Assembly (NCBI GenBank): GCA_046537735.1
Contig: JBKHKH010000141.1
Location: forward strand, 1-5,045
Direction: 5' to 3'
DNA: 5,045 nt
From: JdFR-22 sp046537735
GTDB lineage: Archaea; Halobacteriota; Archaeoglobi; Archaeoglobales; Archaeoglobaceae
Shown here: positions 1-4,124 of the stretch, one piece after another
Position numbering within the stretch: position 1 is the first letter of the stretch
How the letters are laid out: every line of letters starts with the position of its first letter
Made by a program: the position numbers and the translations under genes
Notes under the pieces: generated by a model
Databases searched by the model: none
Seen by the model: only the letters and a program-made list of their open reading frames with translations
Told to the model about the DNA's origin: nothing

Positions 1-300
1 CTCTACGATTACTCTAGTACCGTTCTTTTCACCCTCTTTAAGTAGCTGAGCTTTTGAACCGCCTTTACCGGTTATGAAAACAGTTCTTCTTGCCCTCTTA
101 ACTATCTCGAGATTTATATCTGGATGACTGGCATAACTTATTATTAGATCCGCATTAAGGATTTCCTCAGGTATATCCACTTCTTCCAGTATCTCCGGTA
201 GCTCCTCAGGGAGATGGTGAGTGACAACATCATATTTTTTGGAGATCTCCTGTGCAGACTGTTTTCCGTGATAACCTCTCTGTATTATGGCTACCTTCAA
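1..300 (-). CDS. DUF166-family protein, N-terminal 100 residues (cut by window edge)
   Basis: The visible protein starts MKVAIIQRGYHGKQ, continues with a Pro/Glu-rich stretch HLPEELPEILEE (residues 29-40), and then has LIISYASHPDINLEI (52-66). An opening beta strand followed by an 'ISY..HPDINLEI' motif is what I associate with archaeal DUF166 proteins (PF02593, sometimes labelled thymidylate synthase-like or DfsP). The biochemical role of that family is not settled, so I claim none. The C-terminal part lies outside the window. The start is TTG at 300-298: an in-frame TAA at 306-304 rules out any longer protein and no other start lies nearby. TTG overlaps the TGA stop of the upstream cooC-like gene (TTGA), so the two are almost certainly co-transcribed and translationally coupled; a GGGGG run at 308-312 is the only ribosome-binding candidate. 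The pairing hints at metal or cofactor work, by inference only. Confidence 0.62.
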   Translation of the reverse strand, partial: MKVAIIQRGYHGKQSAQEISKKYDVVTHHLPEELPEILEEVDIPEEILNADLIISYASHPDINLEIVKRARRTVFITGKGGSKAQLLKEGEKNGTRVIVE

Positions 301-1055
301 CCGTTATCCCCCACAACAGTTACCAAATTATTCTTTATCTCTATAAACTCATCCAGCTTGCAAACCTTATAAGGGGGCGTATTTTTTAGATCTGATTCCA
401 CAAAACACTGATCAAAGGGTATAACACCCAAAACGGGAATATCCAGTTCATCTATCATCTTCCTGCTTTCTTCAGTGTCTACAAACTTGTTTACTACCAC
501 TGCCAGCTTTTCTATACCAATATCCTCAGCCAGCCTTCTTATCCTGTTAAGGGTTTCAAAGCTCCTCGTCCCTGGTTCCACAACAGCTATAAGTAGGTCA
601 ACACCTTTAGCAGTTCCCCTGCCCAGGTGCTCAATTCCCGCTTCCATGTCCAGTATCAGCACTTCGTCACCCTTGAATATGGCATGTCTGAGTATGGCCT
701 TAAGGAAGGCATTTTCAGGGCAAAAACATCCTTCACCACCCTTTTCGATAGTCCCCAGAACCGCTACTCTCACTCCCTCCTCATTCAATACAGAATGCTC
801 CTTAAACACATCATCTACCTTGGGATTGTACCTAAATACCCCTCCTTTCATTACCACCCTATGCTGAATGACTTCTTTCAGCTCTGAGAGAGGTTTTATA
901 TCCTGTTCAACTCCCAGAACATGAGGCAAATTATAGGAAGAATCACAATCAATGGCAGTAACCGTGTAACCCTCTTTGGCGAACAGGTGAGCCAGCACTG
1001 CCGCAAGAGTAGTTTTACCTACACCTCCTTTACCTGAGATACCTATCTTGACCAT
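297..1055 (-). CDS. cooC: CooC-family nickel-insertion ATPase (carbon monoxide dehydrogenase accessory protein)
   Basis: This is a SIMIBI-class P-loop ATPase of the MinD/CooC group. In CO dehydrogenase systems CooC hydrolyses ATP as a dimer to help nickel enter the C-cluster of the apo-enzyme in the cytoplasm. Numbering from the TTG at 1076, I see a deviant Walker A GKGGVGKT (15-22), a CFC (CxC) metal-binding motif in GGEGCFCPENAFLKAIL (113-129), DMEAGIEHLGRGT (143-155, the Walker B/switch region typical of CooC) and VVVNK (193-197, the NKxD-like guanine/adenine-site strand). The CxC plus 'MEAGIEHLGRGT' separates CooC from MinD and NifH. I place the start at ATG 1055 rather than TTG 1076, because the family begins MVKIGISGKGG and the TTG has no ribosome-binding site. 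The product is then 252 residues, normal for CooC. No CODH subunit is visible in the window, so the client enzyme is inferred. It overlaps the next gene by 4 bases. Confidence 0.87.
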   Translation of the reverse strand: MVKIGISGKGGVGKTTLAAVLAHLFAKEGYTVTAIDCDSSYNLPHVLGVEQDIKPLSELKEVIQHRVVMKGGVFRYNPKVDDVFKEHSVLNEEGVRVAVLGTIEKGGEGCFCPENAFLKAILRHAIFKGDEVLILDMEAGIEHLGRGTAKGVDLLIAVVEPGTRSFETLNRIRRLAEDIGIEKLAVVVNKFVDTEESRKMIDELDIPVLGVIPFDQCFVESDLKNTPPYKVCKLDEFIEIKNNLVTVVGDNG

Positions 1056-1066
1056 CTTTCTTAGAT

Positions 1067-1156
1067 TCAAGACCAAGATATATTAATTCTATACCCTTCC
1101 CCAACAATTCCGGTCATCTTTATGATTCGTTCCGCCCTGCCGAGTTCTTCAAGCAG
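1067..1156 (-). pseudogene. Short coding-like remnant upstream of cooC
   Basis: Between an in-frame TAA (1159-1157) and a TGA (1069-1067), the minus strand encodes 29 residues that look like ordinary protein: LLEELGRAERIIKMTGIVGE followed by GYRINISWS. The Leu/Glu-rich amphipathic start, the 'IIKMTGIVGEG' strand-turn and the codon choice look coding, yet there is no ATG/GTG/TTG before the internal ATG (MTGIVGEG...). It ends 11 bp before the cooC ATG, so it may be the tail of a lost gene that once preceded cooC. The 'RIIKMTGIV' stretch faintly recalls RidA/YjgF proteins, but I would not name it. It overlaps the proposed cooC TATA box, so both readings cannot be fully right. It may be chance. 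Confidence 0.25.
1078..1088 (-). promoter_or_regulatory. TATA-like box upstream of cooC
   Basis: The minus strand reads AATTAATATAT, centred about 27 bp before ATG 1055. At the usual archaeal spacing, transcription would begin at or within a few bases of that ATG. This suggests a leaderless mRNA, consistent with the lack of a good Shine-Dalgarno (only AAGAAAG). It also argues against the TTG at 1076. No clear BRE can be assigned. Confidence 0.4.
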
Positions 1157-1161
1157 TTATG

Positions 1162-1174
1162 TGACTGTCAGTCA
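1162..1174. promoter_or_regulatory. 13-bp palindrome between the hypothetical gene and cooC
   Basis: TGACTGTCAGTCA is a perfect 5-bp inverted repeat (TGACT/AGTCA) around a 3-base centre. It lies 12 bp past the stop of the upstream hypothetical gene and about 75 bp before the cooC TATA-like box. It could be a dimeric repressor operator or part of a weak transcript end. There is no T-tract beside it, so a terminator is less likely. Confidence 0.2.
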
Positions 1175-1185
1175 GGATTGAGGTT

Positions 1186-1554
1186 CTATCTTTCCTCTAT
1201 CTTATTTATCAGGCCCTTCACCATCTTCTCCAGCTCTTCCTGGTTCTTGAGTTTGAGCTTCATGACCTTCTTTTCCACGAAATCAGAAACAGTTATTTTG
1301 TGCTCCATCATCTTCTTGGGTGACTTGATCACTACCTCAAGATGGAGATGCCGGTAGTTCATTTCCACCTTTACCCTGTCCCATTCAGCCTGATAAAGAA
1401 ATTCGTAATCCGATTCCCCATCTCCACTGGCTTTGCTTTCATCGACCTTCTTCCATGAGGATGCTATCAATCTATCTATTTCTTCCACCAAAACCTCTGC
1501 CATTTCCTGAGGGTTACCCTGCAACTTATTCTTAAGCCCATTGAGAATTCCCAT
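1186..1554 (-). CDS. Hypothetical protein, 122 residues, charged, alpha/beta
   Basis: I do not recognise this family. The protein begins MGILNGLKNKLQGNPQEMAE and is strongly charged. An N-terminal amphipathic helix (about 1-30) is followed by a Gly/Ser/Asp linker with SKASGDGESDY (about 41-51), two beta-like stretches (WDRVKVEMNYRHLHLEVVI, about 58-76, with alternating hydrophobics) and a Lys/Glu-rich C-terminal helix ending INKIEER. There are no cysteines, signal peptide or membrane segment, so it is probably cytoplasmic. The open frame extends to GTG 1569, but ATG 1554 is preferred because GAGGAGAT sits 3-10 bases before it and would otherwise be translated. It reads toward cooC but is separated by 130 bp, so a shared operon is uncertain. 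The length, strong ribosome-binding site and coding-like composition make it a real gene. Confidence 0.72.
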   Translation of the reverse strand: MGILNGLKNKLQGNPQEMAEVLVEEIDRLIASSWKKVDESKASGDGESDYEFLYQAEWDRVKVEMNYRHLHLEVVIKSPKKMMEHKITVSDFVEKKVMKLKLKNQEELEKMVKGLINKIEER

Positions 1555-1557
1555 CTT

Positions 1558-1565
1558 ATCTCCTC
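1558..1565 (-). promoter_or_regulatory. Shine-Dalgarno deciding the start of the 122-residue hypothetical gene
   Basis: GAGGAGAT on the minus strand lies three bases (AAG) before ATG 1554, with the GGAG core five bases away. It fixes the start at 1554 rather than GTG 1569. An AT-rich AATTAAATAAT (1585-1575) could be a TATA box, but standard spacing would put the transcript start downstream of this Shine-Dalgarno. The real promoter is therefore probably elsewhere or the spacing is unusual. Confidence 0.6.
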
Positions 1566-1620
1566 TCACACCCCATTATTTAATTGTATTACAAGTCGTA
1601 TGATGAAGGATCAATTTGGT

Positions 1621-1649
1621 GTTTCAAATTTGGGGTTTAGTCTTGAAAC
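1621..1649. repeat. Solitary 29-nt inverted repeat with CRISPR-repeat-like ends
   Basis: GTTTCAA (1621-1627) and TTGAAAC (1643-1649) are exact 7-bp inverted repeats flanking a 15-nt centre. The 29-nt length and the GTTTCAA...TTGAAAC ends resemble archaeal type I CRISPR repeats. The unit occurs once and no spacer-repeat pattern follows, so this is not an array. A 12-base near-duplication with one mismatch (AATTTGGTGTTT 1613-1624 and AATTTGGGGTTT 1627-1638) overlaps its left half. Confidence 0.35.
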
Positions 1650-1703
1650 TTGGAACCAGTTGGGGGCGGTGGGCTCCGACATGGGAATTTTATATGCTGT
1701 CTT

Positions 1704-1727
1704 GCTGACCAGTGTGCTGACCAGTGT
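1704..1727. repeat. Exact tandem duplication of a 12-bp unit
   Basis: GCTGACCAGTGT occurs twice head to tail (1704-1715, 1716-1727) with no mismatch, in the gap between the antiporter 3' end and the hypothetical gene. Twelve bases keep the frame of the possible small ORF. Adjacent exact copies usually mean a recent slippage event or a paired protein-binding site. Confidence 0.7.
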
Positions 1728-1763
1728 TTACAATCTATTTTTTAGCCCCAAAGAATAATAGAC

Positions 1764-1775
1764 TGTCAACTGACA
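1764..1775. promoter_or_regulatory. TGTCA-N2-TGACA palindrome downstream of the antiporter gene
   Basis: TGTCAACTGACA is a perfect 5-bp inverted repeat with a 2-base spacer, 65 bp past the antiporter stop. Together with its 5' flank (GACTGTCA) it shares 8 bases with the palindrome at 1162-1174. It could be an operator for the downstream hypothetical gene, though at nearly 200 bp it is far from its start. The evidence is weak. Confidence 0.15.
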
Positions 1776-1839
1776 TTGTAATGGCAACATGAAAACACTT
1801 TGTGTAGTTTCTGATGTAGCAAAAAGATCTGGGATTAAC

Positions 1840-2400
1840 TCATCCTTTATCTTCTATTCTTCCGTAAACGAATCTGAAGAGAGTGGATAGCATACAGGTT
1901 ATTATGGCGAAGAACACTATGGTCGCTTCCTCGTCAACACTGATCACTCCCAGCTCATATCCGATCCTTGCTCCCGCTATCACCAGACTGAGCTGAGAGG
2001 TGAGCAGGAAGCCCATGCTCAAGGAGTTCTTAAAGCCGAAATGTGGGGTGTTGACCATAGAGACTAGGATCTTCACTGTGAAGGCTATCGCCAGCAGGGT
2101 GAGGAGCAATCCCAGGTTAGAGGTTAAAACGGTTCCCAGGTCTATGCGAGCTCCAACAGATATGAAGAAGAAGGGGATCAGGAAGCCGTAACCCATCCCA
2201 CTGAGCTTCTCGTTTAGTCTCCAGCCACCTCTAAAAAGCACCGAGAGCAAGGCTCCAGCGAGAAAGGCTCCCAGGATGGCTTCAACCTGAACGAGATAGG
2301 CCAATCCTACAAATGATATCATTATAGCCAGTGAACCTCTAACTCCGATCTCCATGGGGTCACCAGTGAACCATCTGGAGAGGAAATCTGGAAATACCAT
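1840..2400 (-). CDS. Cation/proton antiporter (CPA2, Na_H_Exchanger), C-terminal half, downstream of a frameshift
   Basis: This is the second half of a membrane cation/proton exchanger of the Kef/NapA type. It contains VQVEAILGAFLAGALLSVL, the typical 'GAFLAG' helix; GFLIPFFFISVGARIDL, the family's 'PFFFxSVGxxIDL' motif; and SMGFLLTSQLSLVIAGARIG, the last core helices. It ends in a short charged tail (RIEDKG). About six membrane segments are present. The frame stays open upstream to 2496, but that extension (beginning MGQDRRLELRN) is a read-through of the wrong frame; homologous sequence begins at VFPDFLSRWF near 2397. An internal ATG at 2400 has only a weak AGGT before it. Rejoined with the first half at 2398-2407, the product would be about 376 residues, normal for the transmembrane domain alone, with no RCK/TrkA-N regulatory domain. 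Function as two separate chains is possible but doubtful. Confidence 0.8.
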   Translation of the reverse strand: MVFPDFLSRWFTGDPMEIGVRGSLAIMISFVGLAYLVQVEAILGAFLAGALLSVLFRGGWRLNEKLSGMGYGFLIPFFFISVGARIDLGTVLTSNLGLLLTLLAIAFTVKILVSMVNTPHFGFKNSLSMGFLLTSQLSLVIAGARIGYELGVISVDEEATIVFFAIITCMLSTLFRFVYGRIEDKG

Positions 2401-2975
2401 ATCATATACCTGCCAATGAAGTAGGCTGCAATGAACGCCAGACAAATGCCCAACACAAGCAATATTTCGTAATTCAAGACGCCTGTCTTGACCCATATGG
2501 CATACGATGCCAGGATGATCATGGTCGCTATATCCGCTATTACGGCTGTGGCCAGCAACTGCTGTCCCATAGGGCTCTTTATAATTCCCATTTCACGTAA
2601 TATGGGCAAAACTATTCCCACAGAGGTGGTCATCAGGATAATGGGGTATAGAAAGGGGAGGGCCAGAAGGGTTGTGATCCCGATGACCACAGCAAAAGCC
2701 ACTATAAAGTAGACCAGACCATTGACCGTAGATTTGAAATTCCTTTTCAGGAGGTTGAAGTTAAGCTCCAATCCAGAAAGGAACATCAGGAAAATGAGCC
2801 CCAGCCTTGACAAGAACTCCAGCCACTCTGTCTGGTAGATGATGCCCCAATAATAACCAAATATCATCCCTGCAAAGACTTCCAGCACCACCGCAGGTAT
2901 TCGGACCCGTTCTGCCAGCAGGGGAGTTAAAAAGGCGAGCAGGGTTATTACTACCAGCATCGTGGCGTCTATCAT
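2322..2975 (-). CDS. Cation/proton antiporter (CPA2, Na_H_Exchanger), N-terminal half, ends out of frame
   Basis: This is the first half of the Kef/NapA-type exchanger, exchanging H+ for Na+ or K+ across the cytoplasmic membrane. Visible motifs are IPAVVLEVFAGMIFG (26-40, the first core helices), FLMFLSGLELNFNLLKR (62-78, the conserved 'FLxGLELN' segment), TTSVGIVLPILREMG (116-130, the broken helix of the transport core) and LATAVIADIATMIILA (141-156), whose Asp148 is at the position of the ion-binding aspartate. The family sequence holds to about residue 191 (YFIGRYM); after that the frame gives a hydrophilic tail ending SELEVHWL that does not belong. ATG 2975 directly follows the TAG (2978-2976) of the Usp-like gene, and GGTGGT nearby serves as ribosome-binding site, so the two genes are one operon. 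All core residues survive, so the frameshift is either recent or a sequencing/assembly error. Confidence 0.82.
   Translation of the reverse strand: MIDATMLVVITLLAFLTPLLAERVRIPAVVLEVFAGMIFGYYWGIIYQTEWLEFLSRLGLIFLMFLSGLELNFNLLKRNFKSTVNGLVYFIVAFAVVIGITTLLALPFLYPIILMTTSVGIVLPILREMGIIKSPMGQQLLATAVIADIATMIILASYAIWVKTGVLNYEILLVLGICLAFIAAYFIGRYMIWYFQISSPDGSLVTPWRSELEVHWL
2398..2407. other. Frameshift site: exact 5-bp tandem duplication in the antiporter gene
   Basis: The plus strand reads CATATCATAT (ATATGATATG on the coding strand), two head-to-tail copies of a 5-mer at the point where antiporter homology changes frame. Removing one copy joins the halves as GRYMVFPDFLSRWF, a natural helix-to-loop transition, and restores a single frame of about 376 residues. 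Deleting 2 bases or inserting 1 nearby would also restore it, but the duplication is the simplest explanation. There is no heptanucleotide slippery run that would favour programmed frameshifting. Confidence 0.7.
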
Positions 2976-3326
2976 CTATTTTACCACCATTACTGAAGAT
3001 GAAGTTTTTAGAACGATTCTCCACAGAATTTCCTCATCAATATTGCCTATATCGTTCTCTATAGAGAATATGATGAGGTCGTAGCCCTTTTTAGCCTCCT
3101 TCACCACCTCTATAATGGGATTACCTCTGATCAATTCGGTATCGATTTTGGAGTGGCTCTCCACCAGATGTCCTTTGTATACCAGACTTTCTTCATCAAT
3201 GGCCATCATCTTTACATAACATCTTTGAGAAAAACCGCGAACATAATTGAGCATATTTAGGGGGTCAGAAGTGTTGATCACGGCAAGAACGTTATTGTAT
3301 TCCTTTTTACCTTTAGTGATAAGCAC
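2976..3326 (-). CDS. UspA-like (universal stress protein fold) protein, probably truncated at the 5' end
   Basis: The protein has the alternating pattern of a UspA-type Rossmann-like domain: NNVLAVINTSDPLNMLNYV (first strand, Asp-containing turn and helix, about 11-29), YVKMMAIDEESL (second strand), NPIIEVVKEAKKGYDLIIFS (69-88, the conserved 'I...A...YDLIV.G' segment) and SSSVMVVK at the end (110-116, normally 'CPVLVV'). The ATP-binding G-x2-G-x9-G(S/T) signature is replaced by SIENDIGNIDEEILW, so it is probably a non-ATP-binding type. It is followed without a gap by the antiporter gene; Usp-like domains often accompany such transporters and may sense or regulate them. The GTG at 3326 has no ribosome-binding site, and the reading frame continues with family-like sequence up to a TAA at 3407-3405 but contains no start there. 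GTG 3326 is therefore the only usable start of what looks like the remaining half of a longer, possibly tandem-domain protein. Confidence 0.62.
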   Translation of the reverse strand: MLITKGKKEYNNVLAVINTSDPLNMLNYVRGFSQRCYVKMMAIDEESLVYKGHLVESHSKIDTELIRGNPIIEVVKEAKKGYDLIIFSIENDIGNIDEEILWRIVLKTSSSVMVVK

Positions 3327-3404
3327 AGGAGTTTCAAAATCGAATTCCAGCTCCTCAATCAGTTTTTTATCTCTATAAGTTTCGATATGGTAGAGATTGT
3401 CTAC
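3327..3404 (-). pseudogene. Startless upstream continuation of the Usp-like reading frame
   Basis: Twenty-six codons in frame with the Usp-like gene, between TAA 3407-3405 and GTG 3326, read as normal protein: HIETYRDKKLIEELEFDFET, then PVLITKGKK across the GTG. 'ETPVLITKGK' has the character of the last strand of one Usp domain leading into the next. The section contains no ATG, GTG or TTG. I infer that a first Usp domain upstream has been lost, with the break near 3405-3416. Confidence 0.5.
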
Positions 3405-3415
3405 TTATTTGTCTT

Positions 3416-3532
3416 GTGGTGAGAGTAAAAACCGGACAGAGAATAAAGCAGAGGCGTATAGACAGCCTGTCAATTAATAAGGGGTGCCAAAAATGTTACA
3501 GTGGTGACGGCGGGAAGGTTGTCAACCAGTGA
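3416..3532 (+). other. Possible small ORF with a CxxC motif overlapping the hairpin
   Basis: Starting at two adjacent GTG codons (3416, 3419), 38 codons run to TGA 3530-3532. The peptide is basic at first (VVRVKTGQRIKQRR) and ends NKGCQKCYSGDGGKVVNQ. The Cys-x2-Cys and Gly-rich tail look protein-like, but no ribosome-binding site precedes the GTGs and the last third coincides with the hairpin stem. It could equally be a structured RNA or a mobile-element remnant that happens to be open. Confidence 0.18.
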
Positions 3533-3543
3533 AATGGCACCCC
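3481..3543. repeat. 63-nt nested hairpin with 9-bp perfect terminal stem
   Basis: GGGGTGCCA (3481-3489) pairs perfectly with TGGCACCCC (3535-3543). Inside, CAGTGGTGAC (3499-3508) pairs with GTCAACCAGTG (3521-3531) with one G-G mismatch and one bulged A, possibly extended by two G-T pairs. The loop is about 8-12 nt and contains GGGAAGG. The internal loop is asymmetric: 9 nt on the left, 3 nt (AAA) on the right. The right arm also contains the small palindrome GGTTGTCAACC (3517-3527). Such a fold suits a small structured RNA, a palindromic mobile repeat, or a fragment of a larger ribozyme or intron. There is no U-tract after it, so a simple terminator is unlikely. Confidence 0.6.
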
Positions 3544-3630
3544 AGCCTTTACCACTAATATTTCTTAGTAAATAAGCATTGCGGTGTTATCCATATAGTA
3601 AATATTATCACAATATCCAATTCAGAAAGA

Positions 3631-3667
3631 AGAAAATTTTTTATATTTAGCGACGTCAAGGAGAGAG
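3631..3667 (+). promoter_or_regulatory. Promoter-like AT-rich element and Shine-Dalgarno for the secreted-protein gene
   Basis: AGAAAA (3631-3636, purine-rich and BRE-like) is followed by TTTATATTT (3640-3648). AAGGAGAGAG (3658-3667) places its GGAG core five bases before ATG 3669. Standard spacing from this TATA-like box would start the transcript almost at the ATG and exclude the Shine-Dalgarno. An alternative box, TAAATATTAT (about 3600-3609), would give a leader of roughly 40 nt. The Shine-Dalgarno call is firm; which TATA box is used is not. Confidence 0.5.
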
Positions 3668-3668
3668 A

Positions 3669-4100
3669 ATGGACTCAAAACTTCTAGTGAGATTTACTGC
3701 AATAATGGCAATAATAGCTATTTCCACAACTACTGCAGTAGCTACCAATGTCACTATTGAGAAAGTGAACGTCAAATACACGCCCTCAAACGTTAGCGTG
3801 GAGTTTTACTACCGACTGGATACATTACAGCAGATTAAAGGATTCCTTTATGGCGCTAAATACATAGAAGAGGACCTATTGTCTTTATTCAATGGCACCA
3901 GCAACATCACGGTAGATAAAGTCGATTTTAAACATGCTGAGATAAATATGGACATAATAAGGTTTAATAATACCGCCTACTTCCCGGGAGAGGAGCTGAA
4001 TGAGCCGGTTGAGAACATAACTTTATTTTTCCCCGGGAACTCCACAGTTAAGCTAAACAAAACTTCCAGGATCCCAGAAGCGTTTTACTCACTGAACTAG
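3669..4100 (+). CDS. Secreted, sequon-rich hypothetical protein, 143 residues
   Basis: I do not recognise the family. The N-terminus is a clear Sec signal peptide: MDSKLLVR, a hydrophobic core FTAIMAIIAIS (9-19), then a small-residue region with a likely cleavage after AVA (23-25). The mature part of about 118 residues has beta-rich character, no cysteines, no second membrane segment and no C-terminal anchor, so it is probably released or held by other surface proteins. It contains eight N-x-S/T sequons (Asn27, 41, 75, 79, 100, 116, 124 and 130), so heavy N-glycosylation outside the membrane is likely, as for S-layer-associated proteins. The ATG is supported by AAGGAGAGAG. It is transcribed alone, divergent from the Usp/antiporter unit and convergent with kptA (24-bp gap). 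The role is unknown. Confidence 0.75.
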   Translation: MDSKLLVRFTAIMAIIAISTTTAVATNVTIEKVNVKYTPSNVSVEFYYRLDTLQQIKGFLYGAKYIEEDLLSLFNGTSNITVDKVDFKHAEINMDIIRFNNTAYFPGEELNEPVENITLFFPGNSTVKLNKTSRIPEAFYSLN

Positions 4101-4124
4101 CAGCTTAATGAAAAGTTTAATAAT

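Larger units (their letters stand above)
1600..1758 (+). other. Possible small ORF, 52 residues, hydrophobic C-terminal half
   Basis: From ATG 1600 the plus strand is open for 52 codons, to TAA 1756-1758. The second half, from the internal ATG 1681, reads MGILYAVLLTSVLTSVYNLF and ends FSPKE, which would make a plausible single membrane helix. No good ribosome-binding site precedes ATG 1600; GGGGGCGGTGGG (1662-1673) lies before ATG 1681 but is not a proper match at good spacing. The 12-bp tandem duplication at 1704-1727 is in frame and gives LTSVLTSV. It could be a small membrane protein, a gene remnant or chance. It is antisense to the direction of both flanking genes. Confidence 0.15.
3405..3668. 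other. Intergenic region between the Usp/antiporter unit and the secreted-protein gene
   Basis: No confident gene lies here. The region holds a possible 38-codon plus-strand ORF (3416-3532), a short palindrome GACAGCCTGTC (3461-3471), a strong 63-nt hairpin (3481-3543) and AT-rich promoter sequence for the downstream gene (about 3599-3650). The left border coincides with the point where the Usp-like frame loses its sequence, so part of this DNA may have been inserted in place of the missing 5' end. No direct repeats flanking the hairpin are visible. Confidence 0.6.

Noticed and set aside
475..887. Plus-strand open frames opposite cooC
   Set aside because: They are shadows of cooC, low in complexity and Ser/Thr-rich, with no ribosome-binding sites; the minus-strand frame carries all family motifs.
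1056..1076. TTG 1076 as the cooC start
   Set aside because: No ribosome-binding site, it adds seven non-family residues, and it lies between the TATA-like box and the predicted transcript start.
1621..1649. CRISPR array
   Set aside because: Only one repeat-like unit is present; no second copy at 60-75 bp spacing and no cas genes.
2401..2496. Upstream extension of the second antiporter frame to ATG 2496 (beginning MGQDRRLELRN)
   Set aside because: This stretch is the wrong frame of sequence that encodes antiporter helices in the first half; it has no family similarity.
2761..3024. Minus-strand open frame of 87 residues overlapping the Usp/antiporter junction
   Set aside because: It is rich in Arg, Gly and Asn in a hydrophilic pattern and overlaps two better-supported frames; a shadow.
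3481..3543. Hairpin as a rho-independent-type terminator
   Set aside because: Archaeal terminators are T-tract based; neither side is followed by a T run and the stem has a large internal loop.
3700..3720. Repeat GCAATAAT twice in the signal-peptide region of the secreted-protein gene
   Set aside because: It simply encodes the Ala/Ile-rich hydrophobic core; such near-repeats are expected in signal peptides.
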